Assembly (NCBI GenBank): GCA_002409445.1
Contig: DHNJ01000132.1
Coordinates: 1 to 11,561 of the forward strand
Direction of reading: 5' to 3'
DNA from: Armatimonadetes bacterium UBA5419
GTDB taxonomy: Bacteria; Armatimonadota; UBA10988
Length of the DNA stretch: 11,561 nt
Positions 1-7,243 of the stretch are shown piece after piece. Numbering within the stretch: position 1 is the stretch's first letter; each line of letters starts with the position of its first letter. The position numbers were made by a program, and so were the translations under genes. The notes below the pieces were generated by a model. It saw only the letters and a list, made by a program, of their open reading frames with translations, did no database searches and was not told the origin of the DNA.

Positions 1-37
1 CAGCCCACGCCACATGGGGTGGATCTGGACCACCCCC

Positions 38-82
38 AACAGCACACCGGCGCCCCCCTCGCGGGCGGCGCCGGTGTCTGTT
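38..82 (-). terminator. GC-rich inverted repeat after the GH2 gene, possible terminator
   Basis: Positions 44-54 and 67-77 are perfect reverse complements (11 bp). With one bulged base (43) the stem extends five more pairs, 38-42 with 78-82, leaving a loop of about 12 bases. It lies 17 bases past the stop codon of the GH2 gene, where a terminator is expected. There is no U-tract on either strand: on the minus strand the stem is followed by a G-run. A classical intrinsic terminator is therefore not proven, and it may act as a U-less terminator or a 3'-end RNA-stabilising hairpin. Confidence 0.5.
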
Positions 83-98
83 GGTCTAGGGCCGCGGC

Positions 99-2300
99 CT
101 AGCGCGCGTCGACCAGGCCGACATCCACGAACTGCCCACCGCGCGTCTGGCGGCAGTGGACGGCGAGGACGTTGCGGCCCGGCCGCAGAAGGCCGGTGAC
201 GCTCGCGTCCAACGCGTGGATGTCGTACTCGCCGACGAAGCCCTCGGCGGTGTAGATGCGCGTGCCGTTGAGGTAGACCTCGACGTCCTCGTCGTGGTGG
301 ACGCGGATGTACGGCTTGCTCCAGGTCGTGCCCGCGGGCACCGTGAACTCGCGGCGCAGCCAGATGTTCTCGGTGTTCCACACGGTGCCGACGATCGCGC
401 CCGGCGTGCTAGCGACGCCGAAGCCGCCCGGCCCCTGGCTCCAGCCAGTGTCGTTGAACTCGGCGCCGATCCAGCCGTCACCCGGCTCACTGGTCGTGTA
501 GCGCCAGGTCTGCTTGACGTTCTCGCTGGTCGGCACGATCGGGTACTCAACCACCGGCGGCGGGAAGATGCCGCGGTTGGCCTTGGCGATCGCCACCGGA
601 TCCGGCTTGACGATGGCCCGGTCGTAGGTGATCAGGCCGTTGATCTCGACCTCGACGTCGGTCGTCTGCGTGTAGACGATGGCCGAGAGGCCCTTCTCGT
701 CCTTCAGCTGGTAGCAGCGGCGCAGCAGCTTGATGTAGTCGTCGGTCAGCTTCGCGCGCGTCGCCGAGGTGCGGTAGCCCCAGCCCTCGGCGGCCCAGGT
801 GTGGCCGCTAAGCGCCAGGCCCAGCCCGCCGAACTCGCCCAGCACCGCTGCCCGCGTGGGCTCGGGGTCGGGGCTGTCGGGGCCCGGGTAGACGTGGATG
901 TCGATCACGTCGCCGCCGCCGGTGTCGGTCCAGCCGCTAGCGTTGTTGATCAGGCGGCTGTTGTCCAGCGAGCGGACCAGGTCGACATACCGCGGCGTGT
1001 CGTGCTGGCCCCAGCCCTCGTTGAAGACGACCCACATGACGATGCTCGGGTGGTTGTGGAACTGCCGCAGCATCGCCCGCAGCTCGCGCTCGTAGATGCG
1101 CGGCGCGTCGCCATCGGTGGCGAACGGACTAACCTGGTCCTGCCAGACGAGCAGGCCCAGCTTGTCCGCCCAGTAGTACCAGCGCTCGGGCTCGACCTTG
1201 ACGTGCTTGCGGGCCATGTTGAAGCCCAGATCGAGCGTCTTCTCGATGTCCCAGCGTAGCGCCTCGTCGGTCGGCGCGGTCAGGATGCCGTCGGGCCAGT
1301 AGCCCTGGTCCAGGAAACCGACCTGGAAGATGAACTCGCCATTGATCAGCGGGCGCTGGACGCCCTTGGCATCACGGCCCAGGCGGACCGAGCGCAGCCC
1401 AAAGTAGCTGTCGACGCGGTCGGTCATCTGGTTGCCGACGTAGCCCTGAACGATCAGGCGATAGAGGAACGGCCGCTGCGGCGACCAGAGCTTCGGGTTG
1501 CTGACGACCAGCGACAGATCGCTGCCCGGCGCGCCGGTCACGGTGCCCACCGCGCGGTCGCCGTCGTAGGCGGTCGCGACGATGCGCTCGACATTCGCCT
1601 CGGCGCGCACGACGACGCGGTCATTGGCGGTATCGGGGGTCAGCCGCAGGCTCTCGACGCTGCGCTGGGCAACGGGCTCGAGCCAGACGGTCTGCCAGAT
1701 GCCGGTGGTCGGCGTGTAGAAGATGCCACCCGGCCGCAGCGTCTGCTTGCCGCGCGGCTGCGGGCCTTCGCTGGTCGGGTCGCTGACCGAGAGGGTGATC
1801 TCGGCGGCCTGGCCGGGCCGCACCTGGGCGGTGATATCGGCCGAGAACGCGTTGTAGCCGCCCTCATGCTCGGCGACCTGGGTGCCGTTGACCCAGACCT
1901 TCGTGGCCCAATCGACCGCGCCAAAATGCAGCAGCACGCGCTGGCCAGTCCAGTCCGCGGGCACGGTGAAGGTGCGGTGATACCACAACGTCTCGAACGG
2001 CAGAACCGAACGACCGACGCCGGAAAGCGCCGACTCGACGGCAAACGGGACCAGGATCTTGCCATCCCAGCCCTGCGGCTCCGCCTCGCGCGAGACAATC
2101 GCATAGTCCCACAGCCCGTTGAGGTTCAGCCACTCGGCGCGCTTCATCGTCGGCCGCGGATACTCGGGCAACGCGTTATTCGGCCCAACCTCATCCGCCC
2201 ACCGCGTCTTCAGCGGCCCCGGCGCCATCTTCCAATCCTGCGCCCCGGCCAAACCGGCCGCCAACAACAAGCAGGCCGCCAGCAACAACCTAGACTTCAT
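99..2300 (-). CDS. Secreted glycoside hydrolase family 2 protein (beta-galactosidase/beta-glucuronidase-like)
   Basis: Predicted exported enzyme that hydrolyses beta-linked sugars with retention of configuration; the substrate cannot be told. Numbered from the ATG at 2300 (733 aa), residues 1-21 form a signal peptide (Lys/Arg, then a Leu/Ala core, AGAQ cleavage region). Next come the GH2 sugar-binding jelly roll (about 52-210, with WLNLNGLWDY and VWVNGTQV), an Ig-like domain (about 213-305) and a TIM barrel (about 306-585). In the barrel, FNEGWGQH carries the probable acid/base Glu428 and VLGEFGG the probable nucleophile Glu489. Residues 590-733 look like an additional galactose-binding-type beta-sandwich (EVYLNGTRIY). 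An ATG at 2312 also opens the frame, but its codons form the GGAGGAG ribosome-binding site for the ATG at 2300, so 2300 is preferred. An LAAC tetrad at residues 7-10 resembles a lipobox but sits too near the N-terminus. The gene looks unrelated to the BREX genes upstream. Confidence 0.93.
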   Translation of the reverse strand: MKSRLLLAACLLLAAGLAGAQDWKMAPGPLKTRWADEVGPNNALPEYPRPTMKRAEWLNLNGLWDYAIVSREAEPQGWDGKILVPFAVESALSGVGRSVLPFETLWYHRTFTVPADWTGQRVLLHFGAVDWATKVWVNGTQVAEHEGGYNAFSADITAQVRPGQAAEITLSVSDPTSEGPQPRGKQTLRPGGIFYTPTTGIWQTVWLEPVAQRSVESLRLTPDTANDRVVVRAEANVERIVATAYDGDRAVGTVTGAPGSDLSLVVSNPKLWSPQRPFLYRLIVQGYVGNQMTDRVDSYFGLRSVRLGRDAKGVQRPLINGEFIFQVGFLDQGYWPDGILTAPTDEALRWDIEKTLDLGFNMARKHVKVEPERWYYWADKLGLLVWQDQVSPFATDGDAPRIYERELRAMLRQFHNHPSIVMWVVFNEGWGQHDTPRYVDLVRSLDNSRLINNASGWTDTGGGDVIDIHVYPGPDSPDPEPTRAAVLGEFGGLGLALSGHTWAAEGWGYRTSATRAKLTDDYIKLLRRCYQLKDEKGLSAIVYTQTTDVEVEINGLITYDRAIVKPDPVAIAKANRGIFPPPVVEYPIVPTSENVKQTWRYTTSEPGDGWIGAEFNDTGWSQGPGGFGVASTPGAIVGTVWNTENIWLRREFTVPAGTTWSKPYIRVHHDEDVEVYLNGTRIYTAEGFVGEYDIHALDASVTGLLRPGRNVLAVHCRQTRGGQFVDVGLVDAR

Positions 2301-2303
2301 CGT

Positions 2304-2310
2304 CTCCTCC
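2304..2310 (-). promoter_or_regulatory. Ribosome-binding site of the GH2 gene
   Basis: The minus strand reads GGAGGAG just before the ATG at 2300. It overlaps an upstream in-frame ATG at 2312, which would place the Shine-Dalgarno inside the coding region. This decides the start in favour of 2300, which also puts the signal peptide at the true N-terminus. Confidence 0.7.
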
Positions 2311-2441
2311 ATCCCATCACTTTCGCCCCACCCGGGGCCAGTCCTCTATCCACACCCCCTGAAGGTACCACGAGCTGCGCGGGTCGTGGCGTGGGGGGGT
2401 GCGGTCTTGGCAGAGACGTAGCGCCGGCGCCCCGACGGCGG

Positions 2442-2464
2442 GTCGTAGGCGCCTCGCCTACGAC
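2442..2464. repeat. Perfect 10-bp hairpin with a 3-base loop
   Basis: GTCGTAGGCG (2442-2451) and CGCCTACGAC (2455-2464) are exact reverse complements separated by CCT. No U-run follows on either strand. It could be a terminator-like structure behind the BREX operon, or one arm of a dispersed palindromic repeat of the REP kind. The sequence alone does not decide. Confidence 0.65.
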
Positions 2465-2537
2465 GTGCAGGGACACCGGTAGCACAGGACCCCGCCTGGC
2501 CATCGCGACGACCCTTGCCGGCGGCCACGTAGTTGTG

Positions 2538-2560
2538 CCCCCGCCGCTTCGGCGGTAGGG
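2538..2560. repeat. GC hairpin with a TTCG-type loop
   Basis: CCGCCG (2541-2546) pairs with CGGCGG (2550-2555). Three more C-G pairs (2538-2540 with 2558-2560) stack on across a two-base bulge (TA, 2556-2557). On the plus strand the tip can refold as a C(UUCG)G tetraloop, a very stable RNA cap. It is the middle one of three hairpins in this gap. Confidence 0.55.
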
Positions 2561-2588
2561 GTGCGGCACGCGTCGGAATGAATGCCGT

Positions 2589-2609
2589 CGAGGGGCCGGC
2601 GGTCCCTCG
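2589..2609 (-). terminator. Candidate terminator hairpin just past brxL
   Basis: CGAGGG (2589-2594) pairs with CCCTCG (2604-2609). Two further C-G pairs close a three-base loop, after one position that is G-U on the plus-strand transcript but an A-C mismatch on the minus-strand transcript. It begins about 8 bases after the brxL stop codon, the right place for an operon terminator. The stem is modest and the downstream sequence has only scattered T residues, so support is weak. Confidence 0.35.
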
Positions 2610-2617
2610 GGCGTGTT

Positions 2618-4657
2618 CTAGACCTGTAGCGCCTTGAACGCCGCGTTCCGCATGTCTCCGTAGAAGATGGCGTCGACATGCTCCAGGACGTCGGCACTGA
2701 CATCCAGGACGCTGCGCCTGTTCTCGCTGGGGATTAGCATCTTGCGCGCACCGTTGTCCATGGCCACTTGCATCGGCTCGATGAGCGATGCGACGGGTCG
2801 TACGTTGCCCTGGATATTAAGGTCTCCAACGACGACGAGGCCTGGCAGTGCCGACACTTTGTTCAGCGCTGAGCAGCAGGCGATATAGAAGGCGACGCCA
2901 AGCTCGGCGTCGACTTGGTGGCCGAGCAGCTCTATGACCTGGACGTGGATATCAGAAGTGTCTAGTTCGCGCCCGAGCCCGAGTGGTACCTTGTTCGCCT
3001 GCAGGTAGCTGAACGCTCGCTGGATGCTGTCCTTGATCGTCCCGCTCACACCGCCGGCCGGACGGAGCCGCCCGCTGCCGGCAGCGACCGTGACTTCGAG
3101 CCGATAGAGCCCGACCGTCCCCGCCCCGTTGACCGCGGCGCCGTAGACGGTGCCGGGGGCCAGGGGGTCGGCGGCGATGAGGTCGCGGCCGCCCTGTTCA
3201 GGAACACCGACAAACCGCTCCTCGCCGCTCACCGTGTCAACGTAGCTGAACGAGGTTTGGTGGTACTCGAAGGCGCCCATCTTCTTCAGCTGTTCCTTCA
3301 CCCGCCGGCGACCCTCGAGCGCCAGAGTCAGGATCTCCTCCAGGTCTTCGCGCGACAGCTCCCCGTGCGGGTGCAAGATCTTGATCAGGCCGGAGACCGT
3401 CCGCAGCACGGCTTTGCGATCGCGAGCATTCAGGTGCGACCCTAGGTCGAAGGTCTGGCCGACGATCTCGGTGAAGTTGTGCTTCCGTAGCTCGCGCAGT
3501 GCCTCGGCCAGGTAATCGATCACGAACCCGTAGTGGTCCGTGAAGTGCTCGTTGTGCATCTTCGGGATCTCCCAACCCGGGAGATAGAAGTGCAGGCGAT
3601 CGATGAACGCCATATCGTTGCGGATGACGTCAGGCAGCGGCTCGAACAAATGACCCCGCTGCACCATCACATCCACCGGCTGCTGCGTATTGCCAAACAT
3701 GGCCAGCGACGCATAGCCCGACATCGCCTCCTGGCCGCGCTGGAATTGACCGCTTTCACAGTAGGTCTTGAGCGTCGTGATCACCTCACGCGGCATCCTC
3801 TGCAGGTCAGCGACCTCGTCGAAGCCGACCACGTCCCAGATCATGACCATGCCCTTCTGCCGGCCGTTCATGTGACCGAAAAGGTTGGGCACGGTGGTCG
3901 GGCCGGTCAGCAGGGCCGCGTACGGCGAGAGCTCCTGAACGGCGTAGCTCTTGCCCGTGCCGCGCGGGCCGAGCTCGATCAGGTTGAAGTTCTGCTCGCA
4001 GAGGGGCACCAGGCGCATCAAGAACAGCAGCTTGAGCCGTCGGTCCATCGTGGCCGGCTCGTAGCCCATGCTGCGCAGCAACAGGTCCATCCACTCGTCG
4101 GTGGTGAACTCGCGGCGCAGCTGGCGGTACTCATCCAGATCGAACGTCGCCAGCTGGATCGGTGTTAGCTCCTCGATCCAGAACGGGTTCTTGCCGTGGG
4201 TCGCCTCATCCCACAGGAACCGCATGTCGATCTGGGCCCAAATCCCACCGGTCAGGAGCCGGTCATACCGATGGACGTCTTGGTCTCTGATGTGCACATA
4301 GCGATGGCCGAAGTTGGTTGCCTCAGCCCAGTAATCCGAATCGCTCACGCGCACCGAGACCTTGTCGATGAATGTGTGGCGACCGCGCTCCTTGACCTTG
4401 CTCTGCGCGCGCATCGCCTCGTCGGGCCGGATATAGTGCTCGGCGAGGGTCTCGTTGACCACTTGCAGCCCCATCTGAATCGTCATCTCATCGGCCGAGG
4501 CGCAGTACTTGCCGAGCAGGTACTCCAGGACGAACACCGGCACGTTCGCCCCGACCTTGACGGTGCGCACCAGGTCCTTGCGGACAACCTTGCCCGCGAA
4601 CACGCGCGTCACCTTCTGGTCCAGGGCGTCCAGCTGAGGCGTAGTGTTAGACATCAT
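2618..4657 (-). CDS. brxL: BREX AAA+ protein BrxL (Lon-related C-terminal domain)
   Basis: BrxL of type 1 BREX. Characterised homologues are ATP-dependent, DNA-binding ring AAA+ proteins with MCM-like structure, needed to stop phage infection. The 679 residues match the usual full length. The N-terminal region (1-205) precedes an AAA+ module: Walker A GPRGTGKS at 230-237, Walker B VMIWDVVGFDE at 271-281, and a sensor-like MFGNT at 320-324. Residues about 540-679 resemble the Lon protease domain (DIHVQV, VVVGDLNIQGNVRPV, ARKMLIPSENRR). Aligned to E. coli Lon from memory, the catalytic Ser and Lys fall on Glu585 and Pro628, so peptidase activity is not expected. The start overlaps the pglZ stop as ATGA; a second ATG follows at once (4654) and either could be used, with only a weak GGA ribosome-binding site. 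It is the last gene of the operon. Confidence 0.95.
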   Translation of the reverse strand: MMSNTTPQLDALDQKVTRVFAGKVVRKDLVRTVKVGANVPVFVLEYLLGKYCASADEMTIQMGLQVVNETLAEHYIRPDEAMRAQSKVKERGRHTFIDKVSVRVSDSDYWAEATNFGHRYVHIRDQDVHRYDRLLTGGIWAQIDMRFLWDEATHGKNPFWIEELTPIQLATFDLDEYRQLRREFTTDEWMDLLLRSMGYEPATMDRRLKLLFLMRLVPLCEQNFNLIELGPRGTGKSYAVQELSPYAALLTGPTTVPNLFGHMNGRQKGMVMIWDVVGFDEVADLQRMPREVITTLKTYCESGQFQRGQEAMSGYASLAMFGNTQQPVDVMVQRGHLFEPLPDVIRNDMAFIDRLHFYLPGWEIPKMHNEHFTDHYGFVIDYLAEALRELRKHNFTEIVGQTFDLGSHLNARDRKAVLRTVSGLIKILHPHGELSREDLEEILTLALEGRRRVKEQLKKMGAFEYHQTSFSYVDTVSGEERFVGVPEQGGRDLIAADPLAPGTVYGAAVNGAGTVGLYRLEVTVAAGSGRLRPAGGVSGTIKDSIQRAFSYLQANKVPLGLGRELDTSDIHVQVIELLGHQVDAELGVAFYIACCSALNKVSALPGLVVVGDLNIQGNVRPVASLIEPMQVAMDNGARKMLIPSENRRSVLDVSADVLEHVDAIFYGDMRNAAFKALQV

Positions 4658-7206
4658 CGGATTCCAAGCTTAACGGGCATCTGCTTCGAGCGGGCGAGGA
4701 CTGCATCGGTCGCCGCATCCAGGACCACGATCTGCACGGACTTGGCTTCGCCGAACAAGCGGAGCCCCACCTGGACCGGGTCATCGGCTTCCAGCGTGAT
4801 CGTCCCGGCTTCTTCATCTAGGCTACCACCGGACGCCATCACCGCCTCGCCAACCTGCTGGGTGCCGGCCCAGAGCGCGACTCGCACGACCTGCGGGTCC
4901 GGGTGGAGCAGCGTGCGGGGGGACACGAGCTTGGCGGCGATGATGAGGTTGTTGACTTGCTCGGGATAGTCGCTGAGTTGCACCTTGGGCGCGAGATCGT
5001 CGGGCGCGGGCGCGGGTGGCAGCCGGAAGCTGAGGACCGGCACGATCAGCTCCTGTAGGCTCGGCCCGCCGTGATGGTACCGCTGCCCGCCCCCCGCCGC
5101 CGCGAAGATGCCCGTACCGGCGGGAAAGATGAACTCCAGCGGCGTCACGTAGCCCAGGTCCGAGCCTGTCACGCGCACCGCCGCCGCCGGCGTGCTGCCC
5201 CCGCGGCCGGCCCAGTACCGGCGTTTGACCGGCGGCCCCTCGCCGCCCGGGTTGTCCATGGTCTGGTCCGCACCGAGCCGTGCGGCGAGCAGATGCCCGT
5301 GGTCCGCGCTGACCACGAAGCGGCCCACGCCCGCCTCCGCCAGCCGCCGCACCGCTTGGGCCACCCGGCCGATAACCGAGTCCATGTGCGCGCGTGCGAT
5401 CAGGTCGTTGTCCGTCTCGCCCAGCGTGTCGATCTCGGTCGACCGCACCACCACCAGCGGCGCCTCGCTGACCAGCGCGCGCAGCTCCTCAATACTCCTC
5501 TCGGCCACCGCGGGCAGCAGCAGATCGACCGTGCCCGGCACCAGCGCCGCGAGGTAGTTCAGGCGCGCCGCGGCGTCGGGCAGCTCTGTGCTGCCGATCC
5601 GCGCGACGAGCTGGCCCTTCGCCTCGACCACCGTGAAGTCCGTCGCCGCGCCCGGCAGCAGCGCCGCCATGCCGATCTGGGTGACTGTCGGCAAGGCCGC
5701 GGCCGCCGCCTGCAGCTCGAGCTCGACCGCGCCCGAGATCTGGTCGGCCAGGCGCACGCCCATCTCGTAGCGCAGCGCGTCAACCATGAAGAACGCCACC
5801 GGCGAGACGCTAGGGCGGACCACGTCGGCGAAGACCTTGGTCTGCGGCAAGACCCCCGGCAGCGCCCAGTTGCTCTCCACCAGGGCCGCGGTGAACCCCG
5901 TCGCCATTCGCTCCAGCAGCTGCTGATAGGCTTGGCGCACGACGCGCAGCGCGCCGTCGATCGCGGGGTCGTCGGCCATCACCGCCGCCTGAGCCTCAAG
6001 CTCCCGGTAGCGCCGGTCAACCACGTGCCAGCCGTCGCGCTTGGTGTAGGCCCTGACCCATGCCCCCGCCTCGGCCGGCATCTTCTGCAACCGCGGTGTC
6101 GCCGCCTCCACCGCCAGGCCCAAGTCGACGAGGTGCCGCCGCACCGGCCAGCGTACAGCCCGCGGATCATGCGTCGCCAGCTGCATCGTCGGCCAGAAGC
6201 CGTGCTCGTGCGCCTCGATGACCGCCCCCGCCTCCGCCCAGCGCTGCTCCGCCAGCAGCCCGCCGGCCTGGCCCAGTAGCGCCTCGTCCTCGAACCGGAA
6301 CGTGTTGTGCCCGCCCAGCGCGGCGGGATCGACCTCTAGGCTGGCCAGTTCCAGCTCCGCCTGTAGCCGGTCGGCTAGCACGACATACTCGGGCCGGTAG
6401 TCGTGCCGCAGCCGGTCGGCCAGGGCGCGGATCTTGGTCCGCTGCTCCGCGCGCGTCGCCGCGGGCACCCACGCCAGCGCCGCCGGCGCCTCGCTTCGCA
6501 GGTCGTCGCGAAACTCATTGACCAGCACGTAGCGCTCGGTCACCGCCCGCGCCAAGCCCAGCGACCCGCCGGCCTCCAGGTCGAGGCCCAGCTGCTCGCG
6601 GACCAGCGCGCGCAGCTCCTCGCCCGCCACCCGCTCCTCGATCCGCGCGTCATACTCGGGTCGCACCAACCACATCGCCAACTGATCAAGCGGGTCCGGC
6701 GGGGTCAAGATGAGCCGCAGCAAAGCCCCCCCGGCGGTCGCTTGGCCGAGCAAGGCGACCACGTCGGCATAGCTGACCTCCGGGCTCGCCATCAGCCCGT
6801 CGATCGTCGCCTGGTCGTGGTGCTTCCGCAAGACTGCCCGCGCCAGCCGGCCAAACTCGGGCACGTAGGTCTCGCCGCCGAGCCCGAGCTCCAGGAGGAC
6901 CCGCTCGGCCTCCGCCGGCTGTGCCTCGGGCACATAGATCAGCAGCGGCGCCGGCTCCGGACCCGCGACATACGGCTCAACCGCCAGCCGCAGAGCGAAG
7001 TACGAGCCCTCGTACCGCGCCAGGCGCGTCGGCTGCGTACCGATCTGCACCCGCGCCAACGTCTCGCCCGCCGCCGGCTCCAGCGCCGGCAGCTCGTCGA
7101 GAAACGGCGCGAACCGGCCACCGTCGTCGTACCAGACCACGACCCACCGCTTCGCCAGCTTGTCCTCGAGCGCATCGCGCAGTCGCTCATGCAGTGCGTG
7201 GTCCAT
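4654..7206 (-). CDS. pglZ: BREX phosphatase-like protein PglZ
   Basis: PglZ, a core BREX component with an alkaline-phosphatase-superfamily fold; its substrate is not established. Numbered from the ATG at 7206 (850 aa), the N-terminal half (WVVVWYDDGGRF near 21-32, then long helical segments) is of the PglZ type. The metal-binding core is complete: VDALRYE at 475-481, PTVTQIGMAALLPG at 506-519, STEID at 589-593, ADHGH at 634-638, and HHGGPSLQELIVPV at 711-724. Residues 730-850 form a C-terminal extension that looks beta-rich. An in-frame GTG at 7215 would add three residues, but its codons lie in the AAGGTGAG ribosome-binding site that serves the ATG at 7206, so I chose 7206. The gene starts 37 bases after the stop of S2 and its TGA overlaps the brxL start. 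Which PglZ subtype it belongs to is uncertain. Confidence 0.93.
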   Translation of the reverse strand: MDHALHERLRDALEDKLAKRWVVVWYDDGGRFAPFLDELPALEPAAGETLARVQIGTQPTRLARYEGSYFALRLAVEPYVAGPEPAPLLIYVPEAQPAEAERVLLELGLGGETYVPEFGRLARAVLRKHHDQATIDGLMASPEVSYADVVALLGQATAGGALLRLILTPPDPLDQLAMWLVRPEYDARIEERVAGEELRALVREQLGLDLEAGGSLGLARAVTERYVLVNEFRDDLRSEAPAALAWVPAATRAEQRTKIRALADRLRHDYRPEYVVLADRLQAELELASLEVDPAALGGHNTFRFEDEALLGQAGGLLAEQRWAEAGAVIEAHEHGFWPTMQLATHDPRAVRWPVRRHLVDLGLAVEAATPRLQKMPAEAGAWVRAYTKRDGWHVVDRRYRELEAQAAVMADDPAIDGALRVVRQAYQQLLERMATGFTAALVESNWALPGVLPQTKVFADVVRPSVSPVAFFMVDALRYEMGVRLADQISGAVELELQAAAAALPTVTQIGMAALLPGAATDFTVVEAKGQLVARIGSTELPDAAARLNYLAALVPGTVDLLLPAVAERSIEELRALVSEAPLVVVRSTEIDTLGETDNDLIARAHMDSVIGRVAQAVRRLAEAGVGRFVVSADHGHLLAARLGADQTMDNPGGEGPPVKRRYWAGRGGSTPAAAVRVTGSDLGYVTPLEFIFPAGTGIFAAAGGGQRYHHGGPSLQELIVPVLSFRLPPAPAPDDLAPKVQLSDYPEQVNNLIIAAKLVSPRTLLHPDPQVVRVALWAGTQQVGEAVMASGGSLDEEAGTITLEADDPVQVGLRLFGEAKSVQIVVLDAATDAVLARSKQMPVKLGIR

Positions 7207-7211
7207 GGCTC

Positions 7212-7219
7212 TCACCTTC
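7212..7219 (-). promoter_or_regulatory. Ribosome-binding site of pglZ
   Basis: The minus strand reads GAAGGTGA five bases before the ATG at 7206. It overlaps an in-frame GTG at 7215 that has no well-spaced Shine-Dalgarno of its own, and so favours 7206 as the start. Confidence 0.5.
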
Positions 7220-7243
7220 CCGCCCGGCTGGGCCGCCTGTCGG

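Larger units (their letters stand above)
2313..2617. other. Intergenic region between brxL and the GH2 gene, rich in palindromes
   Basis: This 305-base stretch has no convincing gene on either strand. The frames that cross it are Arg/Pro/Gly-rich shadows with no family resemblance. It holds three hairpins, listed separately, and a perfect 10-base palindrome at 2421-2430. The GH2 gene must have its promoter here or read on from the BREX operon. I could not find a persuasive -35/-10 pair; GATAGA on the minus strand around 2345-2350 is only a weak -10 candidate. Confidence 0.6.

Noticed and set aside
156..1259. Long plus-strand open frame (367 codons) opposite the GH2 gene
   Set aside because: Arg/Val/Asp/Leu-rich shadow created by high GC at codon third positions; the minus-strand frame has clear GH2 motifs.
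2261..2300. Lipoprotein signal (LAAC) in the GH2 protein
   Set aside because: The Cys would be residue 10 with only about five hydrophobic residues before it, too short for a lipoprotein h-region; ordinary signal peptidase I cleavage after AGA or AGAQ fits better.
2346..2569. Small minus-strand frames in the brxL-GH2 gap (60-90 codons)
   Set aside because: Arg/Gly/Pro-rich, overlapping palindromes, no ribosome-binding site or family resemblance.
3533..4168. Plus-strand open frame of 211 codons opposite brxL
   Set aside because: Antisense to the BrxL AAA+ core including Walker A and B; composition is shadow-like.
5071..6279. Plus-strand open frame of 402 codons opposite pglZ
   Set aside because: Arg/His/Gln/Pro-rich composition typical of antisense shadows, no domain seen, and fully covered by pglZ.
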